Shown: positions 45,397 through 56,045 of the stretch, piece after piece
How the letters are laid out: the number at the start of each line of letters is the position of its first letter
Numbering within the stretch: the first letter of the stretch is position 1
Assembly: GCA_018607135.1 (NCBI GenBank)
Contig: JABBCA010000070.1
Span: 1 to 64,000, forward strand
Direction: 5' to 3'
Source of the DNA: Opitutales bacterium
GTDB taxonomy: Bacteria > Verrucomicrobiota > Verrucomicrobiia > Opitutales > Coraliomargaritaceae
Length of the DNA: 64,000 bases
The notes under the pieces: generated by a model
Databases searched by the model: none
Told to the model about the DNA's origin: nothing
What the model saw: the letters and a program-made list of their open reading frames with translations, nothing else
Made by a program: the position numbers and the translations under genes

Positions 45397-46158
45397 TTAG
45401 GCGGGAGCGTTTACGAACTCTTCTTGAACCCAGTCGTAGCCTTTAGACTCCAGTTCTTTGGCGAGTTCTGCGTCGCCGCTGTGGACGATCTTACCATCGA
45501 ACATGACGTGCACGACGTCTGGAACGATGTAGTCAAGCAGGCGCTGGTAGTGGGTAATTACTAGGAAGCTGCGCTCAGGGCCGCGCATTAGGTTCACGCC
45601 CTCGGAAACGATGCGGAGGGCATCGATATCGAGACCAGAATCCGTTTCATCCATGACGCAACAAGTTGGATTCAGCATGGACATTTGGAGGATCTCGCAG
45701 CGCTTTTTTTCGCCACCTGAGAAACCTTCGTTCAGTGAACGGGCTGTGAACTTGCGATCCATTTTGAGCGCATCCATTTTAGCGTAGAGTTCTTTGTAGT
45801 ATTCAACGGCATTGATGTCTTCGCCTTCTGGGAGGCGAGCTTGACGAGCGGCGCGAATGAAGTTGGCGATGGAAACACCTGGGATTTCGAGTGGGTATTG
45901 GAACGCGAGAAAGAGGCCTGCTTTGGCGATTTCGTCGGGATCTTCGCCAAGGATGTTGACGCCATCGAGAAGGATTTCGCCGCTTTCGACTGTGTAGTCT
46001 TCGTGGCCAGCCATGACTTTAGCCAAGGTGCTCTTACCGGTGCCGTTTGGACCCATGAGTGCGTGCACTTCGCCCTTCGGGATAGTCAAGTTGAAGTCTT
46101 TTAGGATGGCTTGGCCATCGATGGAGACATTGAGATTTTTAATTTCGAGCGTGTTCAT
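45397..46158 (-). CDS. sufC: Fe-S cluster assembly ATPase SufC
   Basis: A 253-residue ABC-type ATPase. The Walker A motif is [17 protein letters not shown], the signature motif is [15 protein letters not shown], Walker B is [19 protein letters not shown], and [19 protein letters not shown] is the H-loop region characteristic of SufC. It drives conformational changes of the SufB-SufD pair. It is the first structural gene after the regulator, 43 bases downstream. Confidence 0.97.
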   Translation of the reverse strand: MNTLEIKNLNVSIDGQAILKDFNLTIPKGEVHALMGPNGTGKSTLAKVMAGHEDYTVESGEILLDGVNILGEDPDEIAKAGLFLAFQYPLEIPGVSIANFIRAARQARLPEGEDINAVEYYKELYAKMDALKMDRKFTARSLNEGFSGGEKKRCEILQMSMLNPTCCVMDETDSGLDIDALRIVSEGVNLMRGPERSFLVITHYQRLLDYIVPDVVHVMFDGKIVHSGDAELAKELESKGYDWVQEEFVNAPA

Positions 46159-46201
46159 TTTAAAGAAGTTTGAATTTAGAAGTGAGAAGTTAGTTGTTAA
46201 A

Positions 46202-46633
46202 TTAGTCGTGGCAGCCGTTGCATTTGCCGTCGTATGCGATGTCGATGTGGCGGGCGCTAAAGCCTTTTGGTAGGGCCTTCATGAGTGTTTCGATCGCTTC
46301 GTCGGAGAGTTCGATGTCGACGATCTCACCGCTTTCACGGCAGTAGAAGTGTGCGTGTTGAGTGAGGTTGGGACAGTAGCGAGTGGGCTCGCGCTCAAAG
46401 TTGACTTGGCGGATGAGGCTCGTTTCGACCAATGTTTCTAAACAGTTATATACTGTCGCAAGGGAAATGGTGGGCATGTCTGACTTGGCGCGAGCATACA
46501 CTTCGTCGGCAGTCGGATGGTCACGTTTCTCGAGTAAGACTGAGAAGATGTGTTCGCGCTGCTTGGTTGAGCGCTGGCCGCTGTGCTCGAGTGCTTTGTC
46601 GAGACGGGCTTTATATTCAGGTGCAAGGTTCAT
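46202..46633 (-). CDS. Fur/PerR-family transcriptional regulator
   Basis: A 143-residue winged-helix metalloregulator. The DNA-binding part contains [13 protein letters not shown] and [13 protein letters not shown] with [15 protein letters not shown]; the dimer and metal part has [17 protein letters not shown]. The C-terminus has one CxxC (CNGCHD), but the first Cys pair typical of the structural zinc site is reduced to C-R-E-S. The family senses iron, peroxide or both. It leads the suf gene group and has two palindromes in its upstream region, so autoregulation and control of suf is likely. Fur against PerR cannot be decided from the sequence. Confidence 0.9.
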   Translation of the reverse strand: MNLAPEYKARLDKALEHSGQRSTKQREHIFSVLLEKRDHPTADEVYARAKSDMPTISLATVYNCLETLVETSLIRQVNFEREPTRYCPNLTQHAHFYCRESGEIVDIELSDEAIETLMKALPKGFSARHIDIAYDGKCNGCHD

Positions 46634-46655
46634 GTGTTTACGCGTGAGCTATTAT

Positions 46656-46670
46656 TTAGAATAATTCTAA
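46656..46670. promoter_or_regulatory. PerR/Fur-type box 1
   Basis: TTAGAATAATTCTAA is a perfect 7-1-7 inverted repeat 23 bases upstream of the regulator start codon. It differs from the Bacillus PerR consensus TTATAATNATTATAA at two symmetric positions. Position suggests it overlaps the regulator/suf promoter. Confidence 0.75.
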
Positions 46671-46689
46671 GTCTCATCAATAATGAGAC
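46671..46689. other. Perfect 7-bp hairpin between the two boxes
   Basis: GTCTCAT (46671-46677) and ATGAGAC (46683-46689) pair around a 5-base loop directly next to box 1. It could be an extra operator half or an mRNA hairpin. Confidence 0.5.
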
Positions 46690-46732
46690 CGAGTTGCAAT
46701 AAATGCGAGTTTTTCCAGAATTCAAGTAATAA

Positions 46733-46747
46733 TTGGAATAATTCTAA
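46733..46747. promoter_or_regulatory. PerR/Fur-type box 2
   Basis: TTGGAATAATTCTAA is a 7-1-7 inverted repeat with one mismatch, sharing 14 of 15 bases with box 1. Centres are 77 bases apart, about seven helical turns, which would place both boxes on one face of the DNA. It is also about 130 bases upstream of the GT-C gene at 46876 in the other direction. Confidence 0.7.
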
Positions 46748-46875
46748 AAAGCTGAATCAGAGTTACCGCACTACGCCTATTGACTCCAGATTAACTTTCG
46801 CACGTCTCACACTCAGTTCGTGCGACCTTGGAGATTAGGCTTTATCTTCAGCGTCGATTGTTTGTCGATAGTGGG

Positions 46876-48387
46876 ATGCTCACTTCGGTTTCAAAGTTTT
46901 TGTCAGTGAATAAACTGCTGACCTTTATTATGTTTAGTGGTGTCGGTTTGCGGCTAATACGCTATTTTTGGAATTCGGGACTCTATCATGATGAAGTCTT
47001 ATTAGCCCTGAATATCGCTCGGCGCAGCACCATGGGGCTTTTAGAACCTTTAGATTATGGGCAGGTGGCGCCTCCACTCTTTTTATTAGCCGCGAATGCT
47101 GTCACCGCGTTGCTGGGGCATGGGGAGTGGGCACTTCGTTTATTTCCAGTTTTCTGTTCATGTGTGGCGATGATTTGGTTCGTCCAATTTTCAAAGCGCT
47201 ACTTACATCCGCTAGTAGCGATAGTCGGAAGTAGTATATTGGCATTTTCGCCAATATTAGTTCTGTATGCGGTCAATTTTAAGCCATATGCATCCGACGT
47301 ATTGATTTCTGTCGTTTTATTGCACATCTACAGCAAGACAGCTTATTCACGAGTCACTCTGATATTGTGTGGCTTTGCGCTTTTGTTGGCTCCCTGGATG
47401 TCCTTCCCATCTGTTTTTGTCGTGGCGGGCCTGGGAGTTGGATTTTTTTGCTATCATATGAGCCTCAAGCAGTGGCGAGAAGCAGGGCTTGTTGCAGCAC
47501 TTAGCTTTGTCGCATTTATCAGTTTCTGTGCCCTGCATTTTACCATCATCCGAAATACTGCTTCAAGTGAGCTTCTGGCTAGTTTTTGGGAGCCTTACTA
47601 CATGGTTTCGCCGTATTTTTCAGTTCATAATTTGAATGTATTTTTTAACGGTGTTCGGCAAAGTGCTGGACTACTTCCCCATGGTAATAATTTCCTTATC
47701 GTGTTTTCGATATTGTTTGTCGTGTCTATGATCGTAGGCCTCTGGAGGCATTCACGGCAGGCTTTGCCTTGTGTCACGGTTTTGATGGTTACTGCGTTAG
47801 CATCTGGCTTGAGTCTATACCCTTTTGCTGAGCGACTGTTGATATTTATGTCTCCAATGGTTGGGATACTATTTGGGCATTTGTTTGCTGAGATCGATGC
47901 GAAGGGACGCTCCTGTAACTGGGTCGCCTTGTCGTTATTCTTGATTTTTATCGGAATCCATTGGAGTTGGAACCTCGCTTCCGTTTTCAGTCCTCCTAGT
48001 CAGCAGCAGGCAAGGGAGGCCTTGCGCTATGTGTTTGATCATCGAAAGCCAGTGGAGCCGGTATTTACAGTTTCGCCTGGTGGTGTCTTTTGCGAATACC
48101 CGATGCTTGCATTTAGTGAATATTACAGGATGCAAGGCCTAGAGGTCCCTTGCCAAGTGATCGAAAATCTCGAGCACTCAACTGTGATTGAAAAAGTAAA
48201 AGGGGAGGCTGCTTTTTGGGTGGTCTCTGAGGAGCGAATTCAAGAGCAAATAGACCACCTAGAAGGCTTCCTGAGTTCTATTTCACGAGCAAGCGCTACT
48301 GGTGAAATGGATACCTATGTGCTCGATTATTTCCCTTTTAAAGGGGCGATGGTGTTGCATTTGAGGGTTAATGGTGTGGATGACTAG
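46876..48387 (+). CDS. GT39/PMT-like GT-C membrane protein, tandem copy 1
   Basis: A protein of about 503 residues with about 10 helices. The first outside loop reads GLYHDEVLLALNIARR then PLDYGQVAPPLFLLAANAV; the HDE acids sit where GT-C catalytic Asp/Glu residues do, and VNFKPYASDVLISVVLLH follows. I use the ATG at 46876 (TGGG upstream); a TTG at 46828 would add 16 polar residues. The C-terminal tail contains AFWVVSEERIQEQID. The next gene is a diverged copy. Divergent from the Fur-type regulator. Confidence 0.78.
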   Translation: MLTSVSKFLSVNKLLTFIMFSGVGLRLIRYFWNSGLYHDEVLLALNIARRSTMGLLEPLDYGQVAPPLFLLAANAVTALLGHGEWALRLFPVFCSCVAMIWFVQFSKRYLHPLVAIVGSSILAFSPILVLYAVNFKPYASDVLISVVLLHIYSKTAYSRVTLILCGFALLLAPWMSFPSVFVVAGLGVGFFCYHMSLKQWREAGLVAALSFVAFISFCALHFTIIRNTASSELLASFWEPYYMVSPYFSVHNLNVFFNGVRQSAGLLPHGNNFLIVFSILFVVSMIVGLWRHSRQALPCVTVLMVTALASGLSLYPFAERLLIFMSPMVGILFGHLFAEIDAKGRSCNWVALSLFLIFIGIHWSWNLASVFSPPSQQQAREALRYVFDHRKPVEPVFTVSPGGVFCEYPMLAFSEYYRMQGLEVPCQVIENLEHSTVIEKVKGEAAFWVVSEERIQEQIDHLEGFLSSISRASATGEMDTYVLDYFPFKGAMVLHLRVNGVDD

Positions 48388-48484
48388 CGATCAAAAATTC
48401 TCAGTGTTTCAGCGACAGATAAGAGATGCTTGAGCTTCGGTTGACCTTGATTCATCTGCTTGCTTGCTATCTAAATCAAAATTA

Positions 48485-49960
48485 ATGTTTTTCGAATTCC
48501 TAAAGAAGCGGTGGGTAGATGTTACTATATGCAGCGTCATACTAATTGGTATTATATGGAGACTGGGTTTTTACTTTTGGGATGTCAGTCTGTGGCATGA
48601 CGAAATCTTGCTGGCTAACAGTATCATTGATCGTGGGTATTTAGAATTATTGCGACCTTTGGAATACGGGCAGGTTGCCCCGCATGTTTTCCTTTTTGCT
48701 GTTGAGGCCAGCACTCGTTTGTTTGGAGAGTCTGAGTGGTCGCTGCGTCTTATTCCAATGTTAAGTGGATGTCTCGCGCTGGTTTGGATGGGATATTATG
48801 CTAGAAGATACCTCGATCCCGTTGTTGCGATATTTGTCTGTAGCTTGATGTCATTTTCGACTTCCTTGATGATGTATACGGTTAATTTTAAGCAGTATTC
48901 AGGGGACTTACTTGCTTCAGTGGTCGCCTTACACCTATTTACTCTGGTTCAAGACTCTAAGCGCTGGTGTATTGGCGCTAGTGGTCTGGTTCTGCTACTG
49001 CCATGGATGTCCTTTCCCTCAATATTTGTGATAGCGGGCTTAACCATCGGCTTCCTTTTCAATGCACTATTTGACCGTGATCAAAGGCAGTTTGCTCGAA
49101 TCGCGGTAGTGGGAGGTGTCGGGGCGATTAGTTTTTCAATCTATTATTTTCTAATTCTAGCGAATATCTCCAGCAGCGAGGATTTGGTCGATTTTTGGGT
49201 TCATTTTTATTTCTGGGAGCCACTGTGGAGCTATCGTAATTACTTGCTGCTGAATTCTGGCATCATGTATACGACTACCTTTTATTATGGTTTAACTATG
49301 TGGGTTTTTGTCGCGGGCTTAGTTTTGGGCCTGTGGCGTAACTATAGGCAAATTCTACCGTGTATGTGTGTCTTTGCGGTCACGCTTATAGTGGTTTATT
49401 TACAGAAATACCCTTTTTGTGAACGACTTATACTCTTTCTGTTTCCGTTTTCGGCTATAATTGTAAGTCAAATTGTAGCACTGATTCCGCGCACGAAAAT
49501 GATCCTTGTTGTGGTCTCCGTTGCTTCAGCGTTGTCGATGTTTTTGCACAGTTATCAATCAAATGTCTCGTATTTATTGAATGGGCCTGTCTATCAAGAT
49601 GTTCGGAGTAATTTTGATTTTATAGAGTCGAATGGTGCACCCGATGAGATCATTTGTTTGGTGCCTCCTTTTGATGAATTTAGTAAATTTTATAGTGATT
49701 ACCCTGCGCTTTCTGAGGCTGTAGTCCTTGGAGACTTATCAGAGCTTACCCTGCTTCCAATGGTGGAGTCAGCGAAGCCGATTTGGGTGGTATCTGAAGA
49801 GCGTAGGGCTGATCAGTCACAATTTCTAATCGATTTGGTTTATGAATTTAACCAGCTCGCGGAGTCGTTGGGGCGGGGTGACTATGAGCTGTCGTATGTG
49901 AAATTTAAGCGCACAATTATGATCTATTTTGAGCCTGCGGTCGGCGTTGATACGCTTTGA
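48485..49960 (+). CDS. GT39/PMT-like GT-C membrane protein, tandem copy 2
   Basis: A protein of about 491 residues, homologous along its length to the gene before it. Shared blocks are SLWHDEILLANSI, PLEYGQVAPHVFLFA, VNFKQYSGDLLASVVALH and, in the soluble tail, PIWVVSEERRADQSQ. ATG 48485 is used; a TTG at 48464 is possible. A likely role is surface glycosylation with polyprenyl-phosphate sugars. The spacer between the copies is about 97 bases, so co-transcription is plausible. Confidence 0.78.
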   Translation: MFFEFLKKRWVDVTICSVILIGIIWRLGFYFWDVSLWHDEILLANSIIDRGYLELLRPLEYGQVAPHVFLFAVEASTRLFGESEWSLRLIPMLSGCLALVWMGYYARRYLDPVVAIFVCSLMSFSTSLMMYTVNFKQYSGDLLASVVALHLFTLVQDSKRWCIGASGLVLLLPWMSFPSIFVIAGLTIGFLFNALFDRDQRQFARIAVVGGVGAISFSIYYFLILANISSSEDLVDFWVHFYFWEPLWSYRNYLLLNSGIMYTTTFYYGLTMWVFVAGLVLGLWRNYRQILPCMCVFAVTLIVVYLQKYPFCERLILFLFPFSAIIVSQIVALIPRTKMILVVVSVASALSMFLHSYQSNVSYLLNGPVYQDVRSNFDFIESNGAPDEIICLVPPFDEFSKFYSDYPALSEAVVLGDLSELTLLPMVESAKPIWVVSEERRADQSQFLIDLVYEFNQLAESLGRGDYELSYVKFKRTIMIYFEPAVGVDTL

Positions 49961-50148
49961 ATTTTAATTTGCGTTCTCAGTTGTCTTCTTAACCAAGTGC
50001 CCTCTTTTAACTTAGCCTTGAAATTGGCAGTGATGGGGTTACAAAGATTAGAAAATTTAATGTCCGTCCACCCCGCGGATGCAGGTCGTAGAAGCCTGCG
50101 GTCTTGAAGATTTCCCCGATCGATAGGCCTCTTCTGCTAAAACAATCT

Positions 50149-51638
<1,490 letters not shown>

Positions 51639-51642
<4 letters not shown>

Positions 51643-52682
51643 CACCTAGCCGACAGATCCAACTGTGCCTCACTTTTTTAGGGATGAGTGCGATGCTTTG
51701 CGCCGCACCCAAGGTCATTGCTTTGGATTCAGGGGAGCGTGTCGTGGGCGATTTACTTCCAAAATCCACGGACACTACTATTTTTCTACAATCGGCCTTA
51801 CTCGGTGAAATATCGATTCCGCGCAAGCGTGTTGTTAAAATAGAAGATCAAGAAGTCCCGTTAGTTGAAGTTGCAGAAAAGTCAAAAAAGAAGCCGATAC
51901 CTAAGGCTGTTGAAACGCCTACCAAGAAAGTGGCGCTCACAGAAGAAGAGATTGATCATATTGAAGAGCGGCGTGTGATTGATACCTTACGCGATTTTAA
52001 GGCGCCAGATTCTTGGAATGGAAATCTTCGCTTAGGGCTCAATTTGAGCCAAGGAGACCGTAAGTGGACGGAGACATATGTTCGAGGTAATCTTGAAATT
52101 AAGCCTAAAGGAAGTCGCAATTTTTATCGTTTCGACGGTTCATATACTTACCGAGAAAGTGAGCGCAGCAATGGTAGCTCGTTCAAAACTACGGATAAGT
52201 ATGATGTCAATTTCACCTATCGACGGACTTTTTATGACAACTGGTTCGCGCAAAATTCTCTCGGTTATCGAGTCGATCAAATTAAGGGCATTGATCGCGA
52301 ATTACAGGAGTCAGTGGGCGTGGGATATAAATTTAAGCCGAACAGTAAAATTGAATTTTTATTAGGCGGCGGCGGGGGAGTTGAGGAGTTTCAGGCAGAG
52401 ACAGACGGCACCCGCTTGGGATGGAGCCCATTGGTGAATGTTTTCCAGGAGGCGACTTGGAAACCTTGGAGGCGAACCTCTCTGGTTCAGAAATTTAATT
52501 ACTATTGGAATCCTGAAAATTCGGAGCAGTTCAATTATATCATGAGCGCAGCGATTCGCTTTCGGCTAACCGATTTGGTGGGCCTTGAGTTCTCCTATAA
52601 TAAGAACTTCGATAACGACATCGGAAATGGAGACACCAAAGATGATACCCAGTGGCGTAATGCGCTGGTGGTTTACTTTTAG
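51639..52682 (+). CDS. DUF481 family outer-membrane protein
   Basis: A 347-residue exported protein. After the signal peptide (about residues 1-24) comes a short domain with [20 protein letters not shown], then a helical Lys/Glu linker (about 70-115), and a DUF481 barrel of about 220 residues starting [15 protein letters not shown] with repeated strands such as [16 protein letters not shown] and ending in VVYF (a C-terminal aromatic residue). DUF481 proteins are outer-membrane barrels of unknown function. Translationally coupled to rny by a 4-base overlap, which is unusual pairing. Confidence 0.88.
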
Positions 52683-52734
52683 TTGCTTGCTCGTGAGGGG
52701 TTGAAGCTGTTGAAGCTAGATTCTTCATGCGCCT

Positions 52735-54825
52735 CTAAGCCAGCAAGCCGTCCCTTCGTAGCAGCGCGTCTGGGTCGGGTGCTCGGTGCATAAAGTCTTT
52801 GAAGAGTTTCATGGGGTCTTCAGAGTTTCCTTTCGCCAGTATTTTATCGCGAAAATCGCGTCCAGTTTGCGCGTTTAAAATGCCCTCCTCTTGGAAGCGG
52901 GTAAATGCATCGGCATCAAGCACTTCCGCCCACTTATAAGAGTAGTAGCCTGCGGCATAGCCAGTGGCACTGCTAAATAGGTGGCCGAAGTTGAATATAT
53001 GTGATTTGGGCTCGGTTTTGTATTCGGCGTTGTAGCCTTGGAGCTTTGATTTGATAAATGGATCGAGGTCCGGCTTACCTGAATTTGCCCAGTTGATGTG
53101 CAGCTCTAAGTCCATTTTTCCAAACGAAAGCTGGCGGACGTTGGCGCTGGCTTTCATGTAGTTGCGTGCTGCTAGCATCTTGTTAAATAGTTCCTCTGGA
53201 ATAGGGGCACCTGTTTCATGATGACGTGCAAAGATGTCTAGGCTTTCACGTTCCCAGCACCAGTTCTCCATGATCTGAGATGGCAACTCGACAAAGTCCC
53301 ATGGAACGTTGACACCATTGAGCGACTTGACTTCGACCTCGCCGCAGAGGTGGTGGAGTAGGTGGCCGAACTCATGGAAAATGGTTTCGACTTCCCGATG
53401 GTTAAGGAGGGCAGCCTGATCGCCGATTGATGGCGTAAGGTTGCCGCAGATCAGGCCTAGGTGGGGAGTGCGCGCGCCTACGCTTTCATCGCGATTACCT
53501 GTGACCAAGTAGTTCATCCATGCGCCACCACGCTTTGACTCGCGTGGGTGCCAATCTGCGTAAAAGGCACCTAACAGCTCATTGCTCTCTGCATCGTAGA
53601 GCTTGTAGAATTTTACTTCTGGATGCCAGACTTCCGGTAAGCTTTTGGGGTTTTCGGCTGAGGACCTCGGGTCGATGTAGATGGATTCTTCTACTTCGAT
53701 ACGGAGTCCAAAGATCTGTTGAGCGATGTCGAACATCCCGTCAATCACGCGATTGATGGGAAAGTAGGGGCGCAATGCTTCTTCGTCGAAATCGTAGTTT
53801 GCTTTGCGTTGGTGCTCGGCCCAGTAGCTGGCTTCCCATGGTTCTAAAGGCTCTGTTTTGTGACCGGTCACTTTTGCTTTGTAGTCACGAAGTGCTTGAG
53901 CTTCTTGGTCAAACGACGTCTTTACTTTGTCAAAGATCGCTTCGCCAAATTTAAGAGCAGCCATGCCCGATGCAGCCATGCGGCGCTCGGTCACATGGTC
54001 GGCAAAGTTTGCTTGACCTACGAGTTGTGCAAACTCGTGGCGTAGGTCTAAGATTTCGCGGACAAGCTCACGATTGTCATGTGGCTCGTTACGGCCGATG
54101 GCTGCATATGCTTGCCAGAGTTCTTTGCGCAATGCGTTGTTTTCAGCGTAGGTGAGCACTGGGATAAACGAAGGTGCTTGTAGTGTGAAGCGCCACGCAT
54201 TCTCGTGGCCTTTTTGCTGTGCATTTTGTTTGGCAGCATCGAGTGCGGACTGTGGTAAGCCTTTTAATTCAGTCACATCGGTAATGATCTTTTCCCAAGC
54301 ATTGATGGCATCGAGGCAGTTCTCGGAATATTTCTGAGTGCTTTCGGCTAGGCGGCTTTGTAGCTCGCTAGCACGTTTCTTTTTCGCAGGTGGTAGGTCC
54401 GCACCTTCTTCTCGAAAGTCCGCGAGTGTTTCATGGATATATCGAGTTTTTGTGGGGGATAGTGTGGGTGCACGTTCGGCGAAGGCACTGAGTGTTTGCC
54501 AGAGGCCTTCATTGAGTGGGATGCTTGAGTAGAACGCCGAGACTTTTGGCAGCATCGCATTGTGCGCTTTGCGTAGTTCAGGGCTGTTGCAGACCGAGTC
54601 TAGGTGGCTGACCAGACCCCATGCTCGATTGAGTGTTTCGAGGCCGTCATCGAGTGCGACGATGGTATTGTCGTAATTCAGTGAAGTGCCTGACTTGGCG
54701 AGCGCGGCGACGCTGTCGACTTTAGCTTGGGCCTCGGTGAGTGCTTTTTCGATGTCCGTTTCGATGTGGTCTGGAGTGAGTGTGGACCAGCGGATTTGAA
54801 AGTCGTTTTGTAAAAAAGGGTGCAT
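52735..54825 (-). CDS. prlC: M3 family oligopeptidase (oligopeptidase A-like)
   Basis: A 696-residue zinc peptidase. The zinc site is ETIFHEFGHLLHHL, with the third ligand Glu in QIMENWCWERE about 25 residues downstream. The N-terminal helical domain starts with NDFQIRWSTLTPDHIETDI, and HVTERRMAASGMAALKF is conserved in the OpdA/PrlC group. Its length matches E. coli oligopeptidase A (680). It degrades short peptides, including signal-peptide remnants. Convergent with the DUF481 gene. Confidence 0.95.
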   Translation of the reverse strand: MHPFLQNDFQIRWSTLTPDHIETDIEKALTEAQAKVDSVAALAKSGTSLNYDNTIVALDDGLETLNRAWGLVSHLDSVCNSPELRKAHNAMLPKVSAFYSSIPLNEGLWQTLSAFAERAPTLSPTKTRYIHETLADFREEGADLPPAKKKRASELQSRLAESTQKYSENCLDAINAWEKIITDVTELKGLPQSALDAAKQNAQQKGHENAWRFTLQAPSFIPVLTYAENNALRKELWQAYAAIGRNEPHDNRELVREILDLRHEFAQLVGQANFADHVTERRMAASGMAALKFGEAIFDKVKTSFDQEAQALRDYKAKVTGHKTEPLEPWEASYWAEHQRKANYDFDEEALRPYFPINRVIDGMFDIAQQIFGLRIEVEESIYIDPRSSAENPKSLPEVWHPEVKFYKLYDAESNELLGAFYADWHPRESKRGGAWMNYLVTGNRDESVGARTPHLGLICGNLTPSIGDQAALLNHREVETIFHEFGHLLHHLCGEVEVKSLNGVNVPWDFVELPSQIMENWCWERESLDIFARHHETGAPIPEELFNKMLAARNYMKASANVRQLSFGKMDLELHINWANSGKPDLDPFIKSKLQGYNAEYKTEPKSHIFNFGHLFSSATGYAAGYYSYKWAEVLDADAFTRFQEEGILNAQTGRDFRDKILAKGNSEDPMKLFKDFMHRAPDPDALLRRDGLLA

Positions 54826-54952
54826 GATAAAAAGTCTACAGGTAAGAAGAAGTTGAGAAATTGAAAGTCTGCACCGATTAGGTCGAACACGTATTTTGCT
54901 TTCCTGTAAAATTACTTTGCGGGTCTATCGCTGATTGGGCATGGATCGTTCC

Positions 54953-55939
54953 ATGGATTTACAGAAAGCGATTCGTCATCATGAATTTGGCAAACCTGAG
55001 GAGGTGTTAACCTTGGAGTCGATTCTCGTGCCAAAACCAAGGACTGGCGAGGTGCGGGTGCGGCTTTTGGTGGCATCTATCAATCCTTCCGATCGAGGAA
55101 TGATTGGAGGCAGTTATGGCAAGCTGAGAGAGTTGCCTGCAATTGCTGGACGAGAGGCTGTGGGAGTTGTGGATACTTTGGGTAAAGGAGTCGAAGGTGT
55201 GGCTATAGGCACGAAGGTGCGGTTCCCGGGTGAAGATGGTGCCTGGTGTGAATTTGCATGCGCGCGTGCTGAGGATTTGTTGGTGGTTCCGGATGGGGTG
55301 CTAGACGAGCAAGCAGCAATGTCATTTATCAATCCTCCCACCGCATATTGTTTGTTGAAGAAAGTCATTGATTTGGAGCCAGGCAGCTGGTTGGTGCAGA
55401 ATGCAGGTAATTCAGCAGTGGGGATTTCTGTAATACAGATGGCGAAAGCGATGGGGCTAAAGACCATCAGTCAAGTTCGGCGTGAATCGTTGATCCCTCC
55501 TCTAAAAGCTTTGGGCGCCGATCATGTAGTGCTTGAGGGAAGTGATTGGGGCGCGCAGAGAGATCAGTTAACTGACGGTGAGCCCATTTGTTTGGCGTTG
55601 AATTCAATCGGTGGAGCCAGTGCAATCGATCAGATCAAAGTATTGGCTGAGGGTGGGACGCAGGTGACTTTTGGTGGAATGGTTGGCGACCCAGTGCGTT
55701 TCCCTACTAGGTATTTGATATTTAAGGATGTTCGACTCGTAGGCTTTTGGTGGGATCGTTGGTCTCGAACGCATGGTTCGAATGGAGTCTCTGGGGTGAT
55801 GGCTGAGGTCTATAAAATGATGACTTCAGGTGTCTTGTGCCTGCCGATTGAGCAGGTCTATTTATTTGAGGAGTTTGAGGCCGCGATGAAGCATGATCTG
55901 AAGCCTCGATTGGGTAAGGTTTTGTTGTGTCCTCGCTGA
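54953..55939 (+). CDS. Zinc-independent MDR family reductase (2-enoyl thioester reductase-like)
   Basis: A reductase of about 328 residues (ATG at 54953; ATG 54941 also possible). The N-terminal block KAIRHHEFGKPEEVLTLE and VASINPSDRGMIGGSYG, with PAIAGREAVGVVDTLGKG, mark the GroES-like domain. The cofactor domain has WLVQNAGNSAVGISVIQMA and LKTISQVRRE, the pattern of MECR/ETR1-type mitochondrial-like 2-enoyl thioester reductases that act with NADPH. No zinc ligands are seen. A role in fatty-acid synthesis is possible but related quinone reductases share the fold. Confidence 0.85.
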   Translation: MDLQKAIRHHEFGKPEEVLTLESILVPKPRTGEVRVRLLVASINPSDRGMIGGSYGKLRELPAIAGREAVGVVDTLGKGVEGVAIGTKVRFPGEDGAWCEFACARAEDLLVVPDGVLDEQAAMSFINPPTAYCLLKKVIDLEPGSWLVQNAGNSAVGISVIQMAKAMGLKTISQVRRESLIPPLKALGADHVVLEGSDWGAQRDQLTDGEPICLALNSIGGASAIDQIKVLAEGGTQVTFGGMVGDPVRFPTRYLIFKDVRLVGFWWDRWSRTHGSNGVSGVMAEVYKMMTSGVLCLPIEQVYLFEEFEAAMKHDLKPRLGKVLLCPR

Positions 55940-56045
55940 ATTGCTCATAAATGAGGTATTCTTCGTGGTGTGGTGCCTATTCGCTTGCGAGTGCTTAGTA
56001 TTTTTAATCTCATACTAGGGTGAGGTATTTGATTCCTCATGTAGT

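Noticed and set aside
49961-50148. Possible structured leader before rny (GCAGG...CCTGC near 50083)
   Set aside because: The stem is only five base pairs with a nine-base loop and has no other support.
52683-52734. A terminator between the DUF481 and M3 peptidase genes
   Set aside because: Only a short direct repeat (TTGAAGCTGTTGAAGCTA) is visible; there is no stem followed by T residues.
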